Assembly: GCA_033557465.1 (NCBI GenBank)
Contig: CM066045.1
Span: 137,351,596 to 137,415,595 of the forward strand
Origin: Ichthyophis bannanicus
Lineage: Eukaryota > Chordata > Amphibia > Gymnophiona > Ichthyophiidae
Reading direction: 5' to 3'
DNA: 64,000 nucleotides
A program made the translations under genes and the position numbers. Positions 31,952 to 42,925 of this stretch are shown here, piece after piece (the stretch's first letter is position 1; every line of letters begins with the position of its first letter). The notes beneath the pieces are model-generated. The model was not told where the DNA came from. It saw only the letters and a list, made by a program, of their open reading frames with translations, and searched no databases.

Positions 31952-34139
31952 GATAATATGGGAAAGCCGACAGTCGCCCAAGAGCAGATGGTTCGAAAAA
32001 ATGTATCCTTGAAGGATACTACCAAAAGCAGAGAGGTTCCAAAAAAGAGTAAAGTAGCTCAAATGCCCTCAAGTATGGAGCAGACAGAGCTTAAAGATCC
32101 CAAATTACCCATGTCTACCAATAGCCAATTGAATATGAATAAAATACAGTCTCTAAAATGCTTGTATGCAAATGCTAGAAGTCTAAAAGATAAGATGGGA
32201 GAGTTAGAATATATAGCACTAAACGAGAGGTTAGATATGATTGGAATATCAGAGACATAGTGGAAGGAGGACAACCAGTGGGACACTGTGATCCCTGGGT
32301 ACAAACAATATCGTAATGATAGAGCTGATCAAATTGGTGGCGGGGTTGCGCTCTATGTTAGAGAGGGCATTGAGTCAGAAAGGATTAAAGTTTTGCAGGA
32401 AACAAAATTTGCTGTAGAATCTCTATGGATTGAAATTCCATGTAAAAAGGGGAAGGCGATGGCAGTGGGGGTGTACTATCGACCGCCTGGCCAGAATGAA
32501 CAAATGGATGATGAAATGCTCAAAGAAATCAAGGAAGCTAACAAAAGTTACAGCGCAGTAATAATAATGGGTGATTTCAATTACCCCGGTATCGACTGGG
32601 TCAGTGTCACGGCAGGATATGCTAGGGAGATAAAGTTCCTAGATGAAATAAATGACTGCTTCGTGGAGCAGCTGGTTCATGAACCGACCAGAGGGGAAGC
32701 AATATTAGACCTAGTCCTTAGTGGAACACCAGATGTAGTGCAAGAGATAAGAGTGTTGGGGCCACTTGGAATTAGTGATCAAAGCATGATCGCCTTTGAT
32801 TTAAGTGGTGGAGGAGGGATGGTAAGGAAATCCACAGTACTACCTTTTATCTTTCGAAAGGGAGACTATGATAAAATGAGGAAAACAGTTAAGAAAAAAC
32901 TAAAAGGAGCAGTTGCAAAGGTTAAAGACTTACATCAAGCTTGGGTGTTGTTGAAAAATACTATCTTGGAAACCCAAGCCAGCTTTATTCCACGCTTTAA
33001 GAAATGTGGAAGGAAGTCCAAAAAACTGCCAGCATGGTTTAAAGGTGAGGTCAGAGAGGCTGTTGTTGTCAAAAAAGCATCTTTCAGGAAATGGAAAAAA
33101 AGAGCCAAACGACGAAACCTGGAAACAGCACAAGCACTGGCAAGTCAAATGCAAGGCATTGATAAAGCAGGCAAAGGGAGAATTTGAGAAGAAGCTTGCT
33201 GCGGAAGCAAAAATGCGAAATAAAGATTTTTTCAAGTACATTCGTAGCAAAATGAGAGAGAGCGAGTCAGTTGGTCCATTAGATGATAGAGGAATTAAAG
33301 GGGCACTAAGAGGTGACAAGGCGATAGCGAAGAGACTGAATGAATTCTTTGCTTCGGTCTTTACTGAGGAAGATGTAGGGATGTTACCCATGACTGAAGT
33401 GGTATTTAAAGGTGCGGAAGAATTGAAGGAAATATCGATACATCGGGAAGATGTATTACAACTATTAGATAAACTGAAGAGTAGCAAATCACCTGGGCCA
33501 GGTGGTATACATCCAAGGGTGATGAATGAACTGAAATATGAGATTGCAGACCTGCTATTAGTAATCTGTGAACTATCATTAAAATCATCTTTAATACCTG
33601 AAGATTGGAGGATCGCCAATGTAACACCAATTTTTAAAAAGGGTTCCAGGGGTGATCCAGAAAACTACAGACCAGTGAGCCTGACGTCAGTACTGGGAAA
33701 AATGGTAGAAACCATCATAAAGAATAAAATTACTCAGCATGTAGATAGTGTCGTCAGCACTCCCTAGTGGCCAGTGGCTGTAAGGGTAGGCTGAGCATTT
33801 TTATTGTTTCAAGGAGGAAAGGGCTCTTTAAGACCAAGTGCAGGTTGGTCTTTGTAGTCCAGCTCCTTGTATGAACAAATTGTATAAGCCAAATAGAGGG
33901 AATTAAGGCTTTTATTTCCCCTTTAATGCAAAGGCTCAGTAAGGCACAGAAATAAAGAAAGTCCTTTCTTTCAGGGTTTCACCAAACTTAAGCAAGAAGA
34001 AAAACTGTTGCAAGTTTCACAGTTGATTGGAGAGTAACTGAAAGATTCTCTTACTTCAGAGCAAATTAAATAAGCAAAACAGTTCTCTGGCATTTAGCAC
34101 AAAACATGAGCATTCTCAAAGCAAAAAGGTCTGTTCAAT

Positions 34140-35297
34140 TCACAGTTCTGCTAATGACTCAAGGCTACTAGCAATACACAAGGTACAATCCATAAATTCA
34201 TCTGGAGGCATGGGAATATGATTCTCTAGGTCTATTTCCATGGACTCTGGGTCACTGGCTTCTCCCTCTGAATTGGATGTCTCCCTTGCTGCTATACTTT
34301 CCCAGACTCTGTCTCTGTTTGCTTGTTTCCAATAGGGCTGTTCTAAGGCTCCCAAACGAACATGGCCTGTTCTTCTGCCCTTAAATACTGGTTTGTAAAG
34401 CTCTGACTTGTTTCCTTTTCTCCTGCACTGAGCATCTGTTTCACCAGAGCTTCTAGGAGATAAACCTTCTTTTATAAATGAAGTGGCACCATACCTGGGC
34501 TTCCTCCTGTAGCCGGTGTAACTGGAGCTTTCTCTATGAGGCACCTCTCTCTGGAAACAGGCTTTCTCTTGGAACCTTCTGAGCAGTGCTTTACCTTTCT
34601 GTAGTTCAGGAAAACCTGGTGAGGAATCCGGATTTCCTTGCTTCTGGGTAAAGGTAGCTCTGCTATCAGAACCTTTCCTTCTTGTACATCTTAAACCTGA
34701 TTCAGACTCCTCCGGTGAGCGTAGGCCTCTCTGAAAGCATGGCTTTCTCCTCCCAAGCTCTTTGCCTCTGAGGTCCTCTGCTACCGAGTCTCTCTCCAGA
34801 CTGACTCTCCTCGAGCTGTCTTTCTTTCTGACTTTCTCTGCTCCTTTTCCAGCACTTACTATTCTGGGTGTTCTGCTTGATCCAGCTACGCTGCTTGGGC
34901 TGGAGGTGTCACTCCTTCCGTCTGAAGTGCTTCTTCTGGCAGTCTCTCTCTGGACTGTCCCTCTCTGGACTGCTTTCCTCCAGACTGCTTCCCTCTGGAC
35001 CGGTTCCTTCTCCTGGCCTGCTTTCCTCTGGACCGGTTCCTTCTGCTGGCCTGCTTTCCTCTGGACCGGTTCCTTCTGCTGGCCTGCTTTCCTCTGGACT
35101 GGTTCCTTCTGCTGGCCTGCTTTCCTCTGGACTGCCTTTCTCTTATAAAGGCATTCTACCTTTGAGTTTCCCGGGCTTGTCGTCAGGTGCAGCTGATTAG
35201 CTCTTACATAATCAGTGGCTGGGTGTGTTAACTCAGCCTCAGTAGTTTTGCTCCTGCTCCCTCTAGCTGGGCTGCAAGGTAATTGCATCCTCTGCAC
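34140..35297 (-). CDS. Unrecognised 385-residue basic protein inside LTR-like element
   Basis: An intact 385-codon frame starting 70 nt inside the element. The N-terminal third is rich in Lys, Arg and Gln and contains a tandem repeat of KAGQQKEPVQR (three to four exact or near-exact units, 33 bp each, about 34985-35130). The middle is Arg/Lys/Ser-rich (RRKPRYGATSFIKEG). The end is acidic: SNSEGEASDPESMEIDLENH, then DEFMDCTLCIAS. I see no zinc knuckle, signal peptide or membrane segment. The ending resembles that of the ORF at 59845-60729 (MYDID ... DETIYMDCSL). I know no function; a nucleic-acid-binding accessory protein encoded in an LTR is a guess. Confidence 0.5.
   Translation of the reverse strand: MQRMQLPCSPARGSRSKTTEAELTHPATDYVRANQLHLTTSPGNSKVECLYKRKAVQRKAGQQKEPVQRKAGQQKEPVQRKAGQQKEPVQRKAGQEKEPVQREAVWRKAVQRGTVQRETARRSTSDGRSDTSSPSSVAGSSRTPRIVSAGKGAEKVRKKDSSRRVSLERDSVAEDLRGKELGRRKPCFQRGLRSPEESESGLRCTRRKGSDSRATFTQKQGNPDSSPGFPELQKGKALLRRFQEKACFQREVPHRESSSYTGYRRKPRYGATSFIKEGLSPRSSGETDAQCRRKGNKSELYKPVFKGRRTGHVRLGALEQPYWKQANRDRVWESIAARETSNSEGEASDPESMEIDLENHIPMPPDEFMDCTLCIASSLESLAEL
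34985..35145. repeat. 33-bp tandem repeat
   Basis: Four to five units of 33 bp on CTGGCCTGCTTTCCTCTGGA followed by CCGGTTCCTTCTG, in frame with the minus-strand ORF. Length is a multiple of three, so unit gain or loss keeps the frame. Confidence 0.85.
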
Positions 35298-38200
35298 ATC
35301 AACAGCTCTGTTAAAGACAGGGTTTTTTTCTAAGTCTGCACTCTCAGTAGCTTCAGCTTCATGACAATACTCATGGCCTAATGGGAGTTAGCCAACATGG
35401 CTTTAGACAAGGAAGATCTTGTCTTACTAATCTGTTATGTTTATTTGAAGGAGTGAATAAACAGGTGGGCAAAGGTGAGTCGGTTGATATAGTGTATCTG
35501 GACTTTCAGAAAGCCTTTGACAAGGTCCCTCATCAGAGACTTTTGGCAAAACTAAAGAGTCATGGGATAGGAGGCAATGTACTACTGTGGATCAGGAACT
35601 ATTTAAAAGATAGAAACAGAGGGTTGGGCTAAATGGCCAATTTTCCCAATGGAAAAAGGTAAATAGTGGTGTACCCCAGGGATCTGTGCTGGGTCCGCTG
35701 CTTTTTGACATATTCATAAATGATCTGGAAAGTGGAATAACGAGTGAGGTTATCAAATTTGCAGATGACACAAACTATTTAAAGTTGTTAAAACCCAAGA
35801 GGATTGTGGAAAATTGCAAGAGGATCTTGATAAATTGGAAGAATGGTCATCAAAATGGCAGATGAAATTTAGGGGTATGTTTACTAAACTGCGGTAAATG
35901 TGAATAACGCGTGTTGTACGATGTTAATGATCGTGAGCGCGCTATAGCACGTTACGCTCCGCGGCGCAGTAAAACAACGCAGAAGGCGGGGAGAGGGCGG
36001 AGAGAAGGGGTCAATGGGCGGAGAGTGGGCGGGGAGAGGCTCCCATTACACTAACGCGCTGAATTTCAGAGCTGAATTCCAACGTGAATGAAAACCTGCC
36101 GTTAAATGCACTTTAAAGGGGGGAGAAACCATTTAACTGTCAGCAATATACAGCCTAGGCAGGGAAACCAAAAAAAGGTGATAAGTGTGATACATGTGCA
36201 CAGAACAAAAGGGCACAGAAACACTGAAAATGACCCCAACAAACTGGAAAAAAACAACCACCAAGCTGGCCAATAGTGGTATCAATGAGAAACATCAATC
36301 CTCCCCCCCCCCCCCCGAGTAAGCTCCATAGAACAGAGATAATTCGTGGAAGGGTCCATACTCCGTCCCCATACAAGGTGCATGGGCCCACAGTGAAATA
36401 GCGCTGCTCAGGGATTTCCCCACCATCGGACAGGGTTCCTATGGCGTGCACATGTCCCGCAACATCAGGGCGGGCATGTCGGAACGGGCAACCGGGCAGA
36501 TGCTGGAAAAGGGGATACAGAGGGCTGCAGGCGGCACATGCAGTGGCGCAGCTGGGCCACAGTGGGGACTAGGGTGATGCTCAGTTGGCCCATAGGAATG
36601 CGTAACCAGTAGAGCCAGACAGCAACTGATGAGGGCCCAACATGGGCACGAGTGTGTTTCCCAAAGCGTCACAGGGGAGAGTACCCAACAGCAACCCCCA
36701 AGGGCACGGAACACTGGCAGGCAGGGCTAGGGGGGGGAAGCGTGGACGTCTATGCAGGCACTCCTACCCCAGAACATGCACCATAGGCAGCCGCCTACCT
36801 GCACGCTGGACGGCCTGAGACCGCGCACCACCAGCTCCACCAGCAGAAGGGCATGTCAACATGGTGGCTGAGGGATACTGGTGGTGGAGGGGGCAGTGGC
36901 AGCTGCCCGGAGCAGACCGGGGCCTAACACTGTGTGGGTAGGTGGCATGCACTGCAACAGACAGGCCCTGTCTGACCAACAGTCATGGTATCACCAGGGA
37001 ATGCAACATCTCTGTGAGAACATGGTGGTGCAGTGCACAGAACCACTGTATTCAGAAGCAGAAGGTCACAGGTTCAAGTCCCAGCTGTGGTTTCCGCCAA
37101 CCCAGTCCTCATATTTTACCCACTACTATAACGTGCTAATACTGGCAGAACCGTTCTTGCAGATGATGTTAATATGCCCAAAACACCAACATTTTACCCT
37201 ACAGAGCACAGACACCATAAACATGCACATTACCTAGAGCAGAGCCTCCCAAATGCAGTCCTGGAGGGCCAAACACCATTCAGGTTCCATGCTGCCTCTG
37301 ATAAAGATGCCTGTGCTGCATTTCTATGCGCCACCCCCATGGTATGCAGATGTATCTCATGCATATTCATGAGGGACAGCATGAAAACCCGAACAGTGTT
37401 TGGCACCGCAGGACTGGAGTTGGGAACCTCTGCCGTAAAGCAGCAGCCAACAGGGGCAGACACACCCGCACCCACAGGCCCCATTATCCCAAGCCTCCTG
37501 GAGAGGCAGGACTTTGGGCTCTGCGTGCATCTCCCAATACTAGCACTTGCATACCTTAGTAATGCCACCCTAAACCTGGGAATATGGTACACAGCTATCA
37601 AAAGGTTGCTATGAGTACTGGCAGATAGCAATTCCTAGGTTAAGTACAATGTTCGGAGTGAGCTGCATCATAGCAACCCTTCTGATGTCTGTGGTGTGTG
37701 CTTCAGGTCTGGTCTCTGACAGTGTTTGCCACCCTTGGGAGTGACCCCCACCAGTATTGCGTACCATATCCATGCCTGCACTGTGCCCAGGACTGGTGTG
37801 GTGGCCAGGGCTGCTAAACACCTCTATAGTAGCACAATGCTGGCCTAGGTGTGGGAGTGTGTGTCTGTCTATCCAGTGTGTGGTGGCTGCAAACACCCTC
37901 CACAGCCCACACTGCTAGCACTGTTGCCAGTATTGGCCTGCCAATGTGCATAATGAGGAGCAAGGTACCGTGGGAATAGCCTGGATAGGGTGGCCTGGCC
38001 TGGCCGCATCTGCACAGGGCATAGGGCAATGGCCGGACATTGTAGTGCCCGGTACCACCTGCACGGACAGGGTGGCCATAGCATGTCCTGCTGGGAGGTC
38101 ACTCTCACCCTGACTGAGCAGTGACCATGGCATGGCTAGGTTCCCCCATAGTGTTATATAGTATTTTTCTTATGTGATATTTATGGGTTTCTTTTTGGGG

Positions 38201-38849
38201 CCCAATCACTGACATCTGCTTGGTGTGTATGCTGATATCCCCGTTCTGGGTACCTGCATCTCCTCCAGGACCATGCACTATGGACTAGCTGGCGGACTGT
38301 CTGCAGCTAGTATGTGTCTTGCTGGAACACCGTGCAGGGTGCAGCGGCTGGAGGCTTGCTGCTGGAGAATGTCAGATAATGGTGGGGGGCAGCTGCGCAT
38401 TTCCAGACTTGGCGTCTGTCTGCTCTTGCCTTATGAATGTGTAGTGCTCTGCATTGCCTGCCCTGTAGGGTGTTTGATCCCTAGTAGGACTGGGGTGATG
38501 GTCCCCTCTACTGCCACCATTGCAGGGGATTGAACATGGCTCTGTGGGCGGGAGATCCTGTCCCCCACCCTGAGCCCTAGAGGGTGTGTTGGGTGGTGGT
38601 ATGTAATCTCCCTGGTAACCACAGCAGAATGTGGGTGTGGTGCCGTGCAGTCCTCCTGTAGCCAGCCATGTGTTTATTGGCAGCTCTAGCCCACTGGTTA
38701 CTTCATTGCCCATGGAGCCAGAGGTCATAGGTTCACAACCCACAGTGGGGTTCATTGATAGGGCTGTCTTAGGCATTGTCTATTTTTACTGTATATTAGT
38801 GCTGCCAGCACAACCACCCTCAGGGTACCGTCACCTTAGGGTAGCTCAA

Positions 38850-39126
38850 AAGGCGCCCTATAGGGCGCGCCTTACACTTCGCCCTATATTATAAGTATTA
38901 TATGCCATTTGATAGGAATATTTAGGCGCTCCCTATAGGGCGCGCCTTACACTTCGCCCTATAGGGATCGCCTAAATATTCATATCAACTGGTATATAAT
39001 ACATGACCATGTCAGAGAGAACGTCACTATTGGAACATATTTCATAGGACGGGTACAATTTTCCTGACATATGCAAACTGTAACCCGCCTGCGGACTAAA
39101 ATATTATAGTTGGCTTTCAAAGGGTT
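38850..39126. repeat. CCCTATAGGG palindromes and rearranged piggyBac-type fragment
   Basis: GCCCTATAGGGCGCGCC occurs repeatedly, and an inverted repeat of about 45 bp pairs 38899-38945 (TATTATATGCCATTTGATAG ...) with 38955-39002. The right part (ACCATGTCAGAGAG ... TTTCAAAGGGTTA) is an inverted relative of the MITE at 17279-17483. Confidence 0.6.
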
Positions 39127-39160
39127 ACACAGGATGCCTCAGCCAGCCTTATTCATTAGG

Positions 39161-39230
39161 CACACTGGGGAATCGAACCCATGACCCTTGTACCATCAGT
39201 CTGTGTAGTAACCATTGTACTACAGCTCTG
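39161..39230 (-). other. tRNA-like module (A and B boxes), copy A
   Basis: The minus strand reads AGCTGTAGTACAATGGTTAC (A-box region) and GGGTTCGATTCCC (perfect B box), about 50 nt apart. The T-arm does not pair as a regular 5-bp stem with a 7-base loop, so this is a tRNA-derived relic or polymerase III promoter, not a tRNA gene. Confidence 0.6.
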
Positions 39231-40309
39231 TTTCTGTATTTGGGTGTCTGCGCGCTGTCTTACGCTTGCGCGCAGCAGCGCGTGCGCTGTAACGATCGTT
39301 GCTGCGCCACGCGTAATAATGCACGCAACTGCGCGTTATCGGTTACGATGTACCACCCATGTCCTTTTTTGGCTTTCCTTCCACTAACGCGGCTCCTAAC
39401 GCGAATTGCACTAACGCAGTTTAGTAAACATACCCCTTAATGTGGACAAGTGCAAAGTTATGCACCTAGGGAAGAACAACCCAAACTATTGTTACACGAT
39501 GCAAGGTTCCACTTTAGGAACCACCACCCAGGAAAAAGATTTAGGCGTCATTGTGGATAACATGTTAAAACCCTCGGCCCAGTGTGCAGCGGCGGCCAAG
39601 AGAGCAAATAGAATGCTAGGTATCATAAGGAAAGGAATGGAAAATAAACCAAAAGATATTATAAGCCTCTATATCGTTCCATGGTGAGACCGCACCTTGA
39701 ATATTGTGTGCAGTTCTGGTCGCCGTATCTTAAAAAGGATATAGCGTTATTAGAAAAGATTCAAAGAAGAGCCATCAAAATGGTAATGGGGATGGAAGGA
39801 TACTCCTATGAAGAAAGGCTAAAAAGGTTAGGACTCTTTAACCTGGAAAAGAGACGGCTGAGGGAGATATGATAGAAGTCTATAAATTAATGAACGGAGT
39901 GGAACGGGTAAACGTAGATCGATTGTTTACATTATCAGAATATAGAAAGACTAGGGGACATGCAATGAAGCTACAGGGTAAATTATTTAAGACTAATAAA
40001 AGAAAATATTCTTTCACCCAACGTGTAATCAAACTCTGGAATTTGTTACCGGAGGATGTAGTAAAGGCTGTTAGTGTAGCAGGGTTTAAAAAAGGTTTGG
40101 ACAAGTTCCTGGAGGAAAGGTCCATAAACCATTATTAAGAAGGGACCCAGGATATCAATGCTTGACCCAGTACAAGCATTGTGGAACCTGTGTCTTTTGG
40201 GGAAACTGCTAGGTTCGTATGACCTAGATTGGCCACTGTTGGAAACAGGATACTGGGCTTGATGGACCTTGATCTGACCTAGTATGGCATATCTTATGTT
40301 CTTAGGGTC

Positions 40310-41790
40310 CAGCACGGTCTGGGGTTCCAAAAGACCCAGCTCCTGCATACCTCCATGGTAGTGGAATCGGCAATGCGGAAGCAAAAGAGCCCGAAGTCTC
40401 ATTCTTTGGTCCCGCTGGGCAGAGAGTCCAGGGCCCTTGATGCCCTGGGGCACAAGGCCTATCAAAGGTCCATGCTGACATGCCATATTCAGGCCTGTCA
40501 ACTGTACATGGGCATGTTCCTGTGCGACCTCACCAAAGAGCTTGGCAGATCTTCCACAGGTCTTGGAGATGAACACCTTCTCAGGTTCCAGACTCTCCTG
40601 AGGTTGGTCGCGGACTGCTCGAAGTACCTCTCCCGTGCCGCATGCGACGGGTTTGAATCTTCCACCCGAGTAGCGGCAGCCGACAATGGGGCCTGGCACC
40701 AGGCATAGCTCTAGTCTTCGGACCTGGAGCAATGGGTCCAGGAGAAACTCCTGGATGTCCCCTGCCTAGGCGAACAACTATTCGGCAAGCCCATGGAGGT
40801 TAAGGCTGCCAAAATTGAAACGGAGTTCAAACTTCGAACCTGCCTCTCGCGTAAGACCTCTTCTCTCCTATGGAAGAAGTAGCCAGTGAAAAAGCTGTTC
40901 TTCCAGAGAAAGGAGCTCCCCTACCGGGGATATCTGCAATACCCACCCACCCCCACACCGCCCATGGGCACGCAGGGTAAGGGGGGGTGCGCATGGCCAT
41001 CGCAAGCCTAAGGGGCCTAAAGCCCAACCACCGGTGCCACCTTAACCTGCACAGGGGCTTTGCCGCCGATGACATAGCCTCTTGCCCCCCCGGCGGGGCT
41101 TCCACCTGTGGGGGGACGCCTGTCCCTTTTCATGCCCCAATAGGCATCGATCACGTCGGACACCTGGGTCCTCAGGGTGGTCTGGGAAATTACCATCTTC
41201 ATCTCGACAGGTTCCCTCCTCCCTTCAACCCAGCGGAGTCTTTTCTGCTTCCCTCGCACCAGGCTTGTTTGCAACAGGAGCTGACCAACTTCCTTGGCCA
41301 GCAGGTGGTCAAAAGGGTACCGCCACACCTATGAGGTCGAGGGTTCTACTCCCGATATTTCCTCGTTCTGAAGAAGACTGGGGGCCTACAGTCCTGCGAT
41401 TGAGGATGCTCAATCGCAGGAACCTAAACAAGTTTCTGGTGCAGGAGAAGTTCAAAATGCTATCGCTTGGTGTCCTGTTGCCCTTCCTCCAGCAGGGTGA
41501 TTGGCTATGCTCCTTGGACCTCAGGAATGCTTACGCCCACGTTCTGGTCCACCCCCATCACAGGCAGTACCTGCGCTTCAGGATGCAGGGAGAGTACTAC
41601 CAATACAGGGTGCTTCCCTTCGGGTCTGCGTCTGCCCCGCGGGTCTTCATCAAGTGTCTTTCCACAGCAACTGCCTATCTCTGGCGGCAGGGCATACCCA
41701 TTTTCCCTTACCTAGACAACTGGCTCATTCCTGGGGCATTGACCAAGGAAGCCCATCTTGCGGCATCGTGCACGATCTTCCTCCTCAAAT
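40310..41790 (+). pseudogene. DIRS fragment: gag middle and reverse transcriptase
   Basis: 40319-40708 encodes gag text collinear with the complete DIRS (ALDALGHKAYQRSMLTCHIQ, CQLYMGMFL, CSKYLSRAACDGFESSTRV). From 41410 to about 41760 comes RT: FKMLSLGVLLPFLQQGDWL, LDLRNAYAHVLVHPHH (motif A with Asp kept, Lys to Arg), YQYRVLPFGSASAPRVFIKC and the active-site box FPYLDNWLI. The last has Asn in place of the second catalytic Asp. Several stops and frameshifts. Homology ends at 41790 where L2 begins. Confidence 0.82.
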
Positions 41791-42925
41791 GCCTCAGCAC
41801 TACTCTTCAACGTCTACATGAAACCATTCTACTCAACTGTCTGATCACACAACATCCACTATCATATATACACTAATGATATCATGCTGTATGCACTATT
41901 TGACCCAAGCAAACAATCCTATACTGGCCTACAACAATGCTTCACTGACGTATCCCATTAGCTTGCTATAAACCACCTTTCCATAAACCTCATGAAAACC
42001 GAAGCCATATTCATCACCAAGAATGACATAGTCACCTCCCCTCTTCATCCATCACCCTAAACCACACAGAAATTAAAGTCCGATCTGAAGTAAAATATGT
42101 GGTAGTCACTGTAGATCATCACCATACCCTGAAGGCACAGATAAAGAACACAGCAAAGACAGTCTACTACAAGAGCCGATCCCTACAGCACCTCTGCTCG
42201 CTACTTGATCCATCTGACTTCCACTCAGCACTACAAACCCTGATTATTCCTTACATTGATTACTGCAACTCCATCTATCGTGGACTACCTTACTCAACCC
42301 TTTTACCTCTTTAGACAGCCCTCCACACAAGAGGGATCATCCACAAGAGGGATCATCCAAGGACCCTCAAGATACTATCATACCACCCCCATCCTTTACC
42401 AACTTACCTGGCTCCCCCTTCAGTGCAAAATACAATGCAAAATCTTCTTATTGATATTCAAGACATTCAATAACCTATTGTCCCTACACCTACAAATACT
42501 CATCAGTCCACTCAGACAGAGACCAAGAAGGCATTCCACCACGAACCTCCTAGACCCCCCCCCCTACAAAAACAAGAAGCACTCAACAAGCATGTGCCAA
42601 ATCCTTTGAACTCTACATGCCTACTATATGGAACTCTCTCCCCAACCCTATAAAGAACACCAAAGACCTTCTGTTCACCTTGTGCTTTGGATGCCCCACC
42701 TAAACCCACCCATCACAGATATGTCTCCATCAACTGACCAATCTCGCCCCCTCCACCCCGCCATACAAGATAGCTCTGTAAATAAATTAAGAACAAAATG
42801 TCCTAGTTAAATTGTTAATGTAAATAGTTACAGTTCCTTGGAAATGTTGTCTAACTTTGTCCTATGTACACCGCTTTGACCTGGTGAAAAACGGTATAAA
42901 AGTTCAGACAAATAAATAAATGATA
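41791..42925 (+). mobile_element. L2-like LINE 3' half
   Basis: Starts with RT text after the active site: TNDIMLYALFDPSKQS, then LAINHLSINLMKTEAIFI, then HTLKAQIKNTAKTVYYKSRS and LIIPYIDYCNSIYRGLPYS (42100-42300). The C-terminal remnant ends near 42800 and the tail is TACACCGCTTTGACCTGGTG, AAACGGTATAAAAGTTC, AAATAAATAAATG. Broken in several frames. Joins a DIRS fragment at its left edge and L1 at its right edge. Confidence 0.75.

Larger units (their letters stand above)
33749..35366 (-). mobile_element. Solo-LTR-like insertion (1618 bp) with internal ORF
   Basis: On the minus strand it starts TGTCATGAAGCTGAAGC and ends GTGCTGACGACA, i.e. TG...CA. It is flanked by ATAG (33745-33748) and ATAC (35367-35370), a 4-bp target duplication with one change. 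The CR1 text is restored when the element and one copy are removed. Polyadenylation-like AATAAA occurs twice near the 3' end (complement of about 33911-33916 and 33799-33805). No second LTR, RT or integrase is present, so a solo LTR is the simplest reading; an unknown short-TIR element is the alternative. Confidence 0.65.
35872..39436. mobile_element. Large non-autonomous Harbinger-like element, copy A (3565 bp)
   Basis: Ends GGGGTATGTTTACTAAACTG and inverse; flanked by TTA (35869-35871, 39437-39439). Layout: CpG-rich left arm with GGGTCAATGGGCGGAGAGTG (36010), a block ending CTGTCAGCAATATACAG (about 36135), one copy of a ~437-bp module with a tRNA-like segment (37026-37090), a captured palindromic-MITE fragment (37230-37440), a second tRNA-like module (38682-38750), CCCTATAGGG-rich palindromes (38850-38985) and a minus-strand tRNA-like module (39161-39230). 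No transposase frame; short open frames are not conserved as proteins between copies. Nearest to copy D; lacks one of the two ~437-bp units present in B, C and D. Confidence 0.8.
31959..40138 (+). pseudogene. CR1 ORF2 (endonuclease-reverse transcriptase), disrupted
   Basis: Endonuclease: LKCLYANARSLKDKMGELEY (32155), a TAG in place of the conserved Trp after MIGISET (about 32258), GVYYRPPGQNEQ, IIMGDFNYPGIDWV (32565-32605) and LGISDQSMIAFDL. The finger/palm region runs in a second frame: KKLAAEAKMRNKDFFKYIRS (about 33190), SSKSPGPGGIHP (33480), FKKGSRGDPENYRPVSLTS (33635). After the LTR-like insertion come QHGFRQGRSCLTNLL and VYLDFQKAFDKVPHQRLLAK (motif A, 35495), then [13 protein letters not shown] (35673) and FADDT (35758). 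After copy A the C-terminal domain continues from 39440 to the stop at 40138. Multiple stops and frameshifts. Confidence 0.88.
31127..40305 (+). mobile_element. CR1 LINE, family 1, long copy with two nested insertions
   Basis: Segments: 31127-33748 (ORF1, endonuclease, start of RT), 35371-35871 (RT active site) and 39440-40305 (C-terminal domain and 3' UTR). They are separated by a 1618-bp solo-LTR-like element and by the 3565-bp Harbinger-like copy A. Joining text across each gap is continuous CR1. It is the most complete LINE in the window, but it has stops in ORF1 and ORF2 and two indels in the C-terminal part. It is flanked by DIRS sequence on both sides. Confidence 0.88.

Noticed and set aside
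34985..35145. CRISPR-like array
   Set aside because: The units are contiguous 33-bp tandem repeats with no unique spacers, and the genome is clearly eukaryotic.
34762..35200. Plus-strand open frames of 128 and 110 codons with Leu/Ser/Trp repeats
   Set aside because: They are the antisense of the 33-bp tandem repeat in the minus-strand 385-residue ORF.
33749..35366. Full LTR retrotransposon with two LTRs
   Set aside because: CTGACGACA recurs near 35173-35182 as a possible LTR end, but the ~195 bp before it do not match the other terminus, so paired LTRs are not supported.
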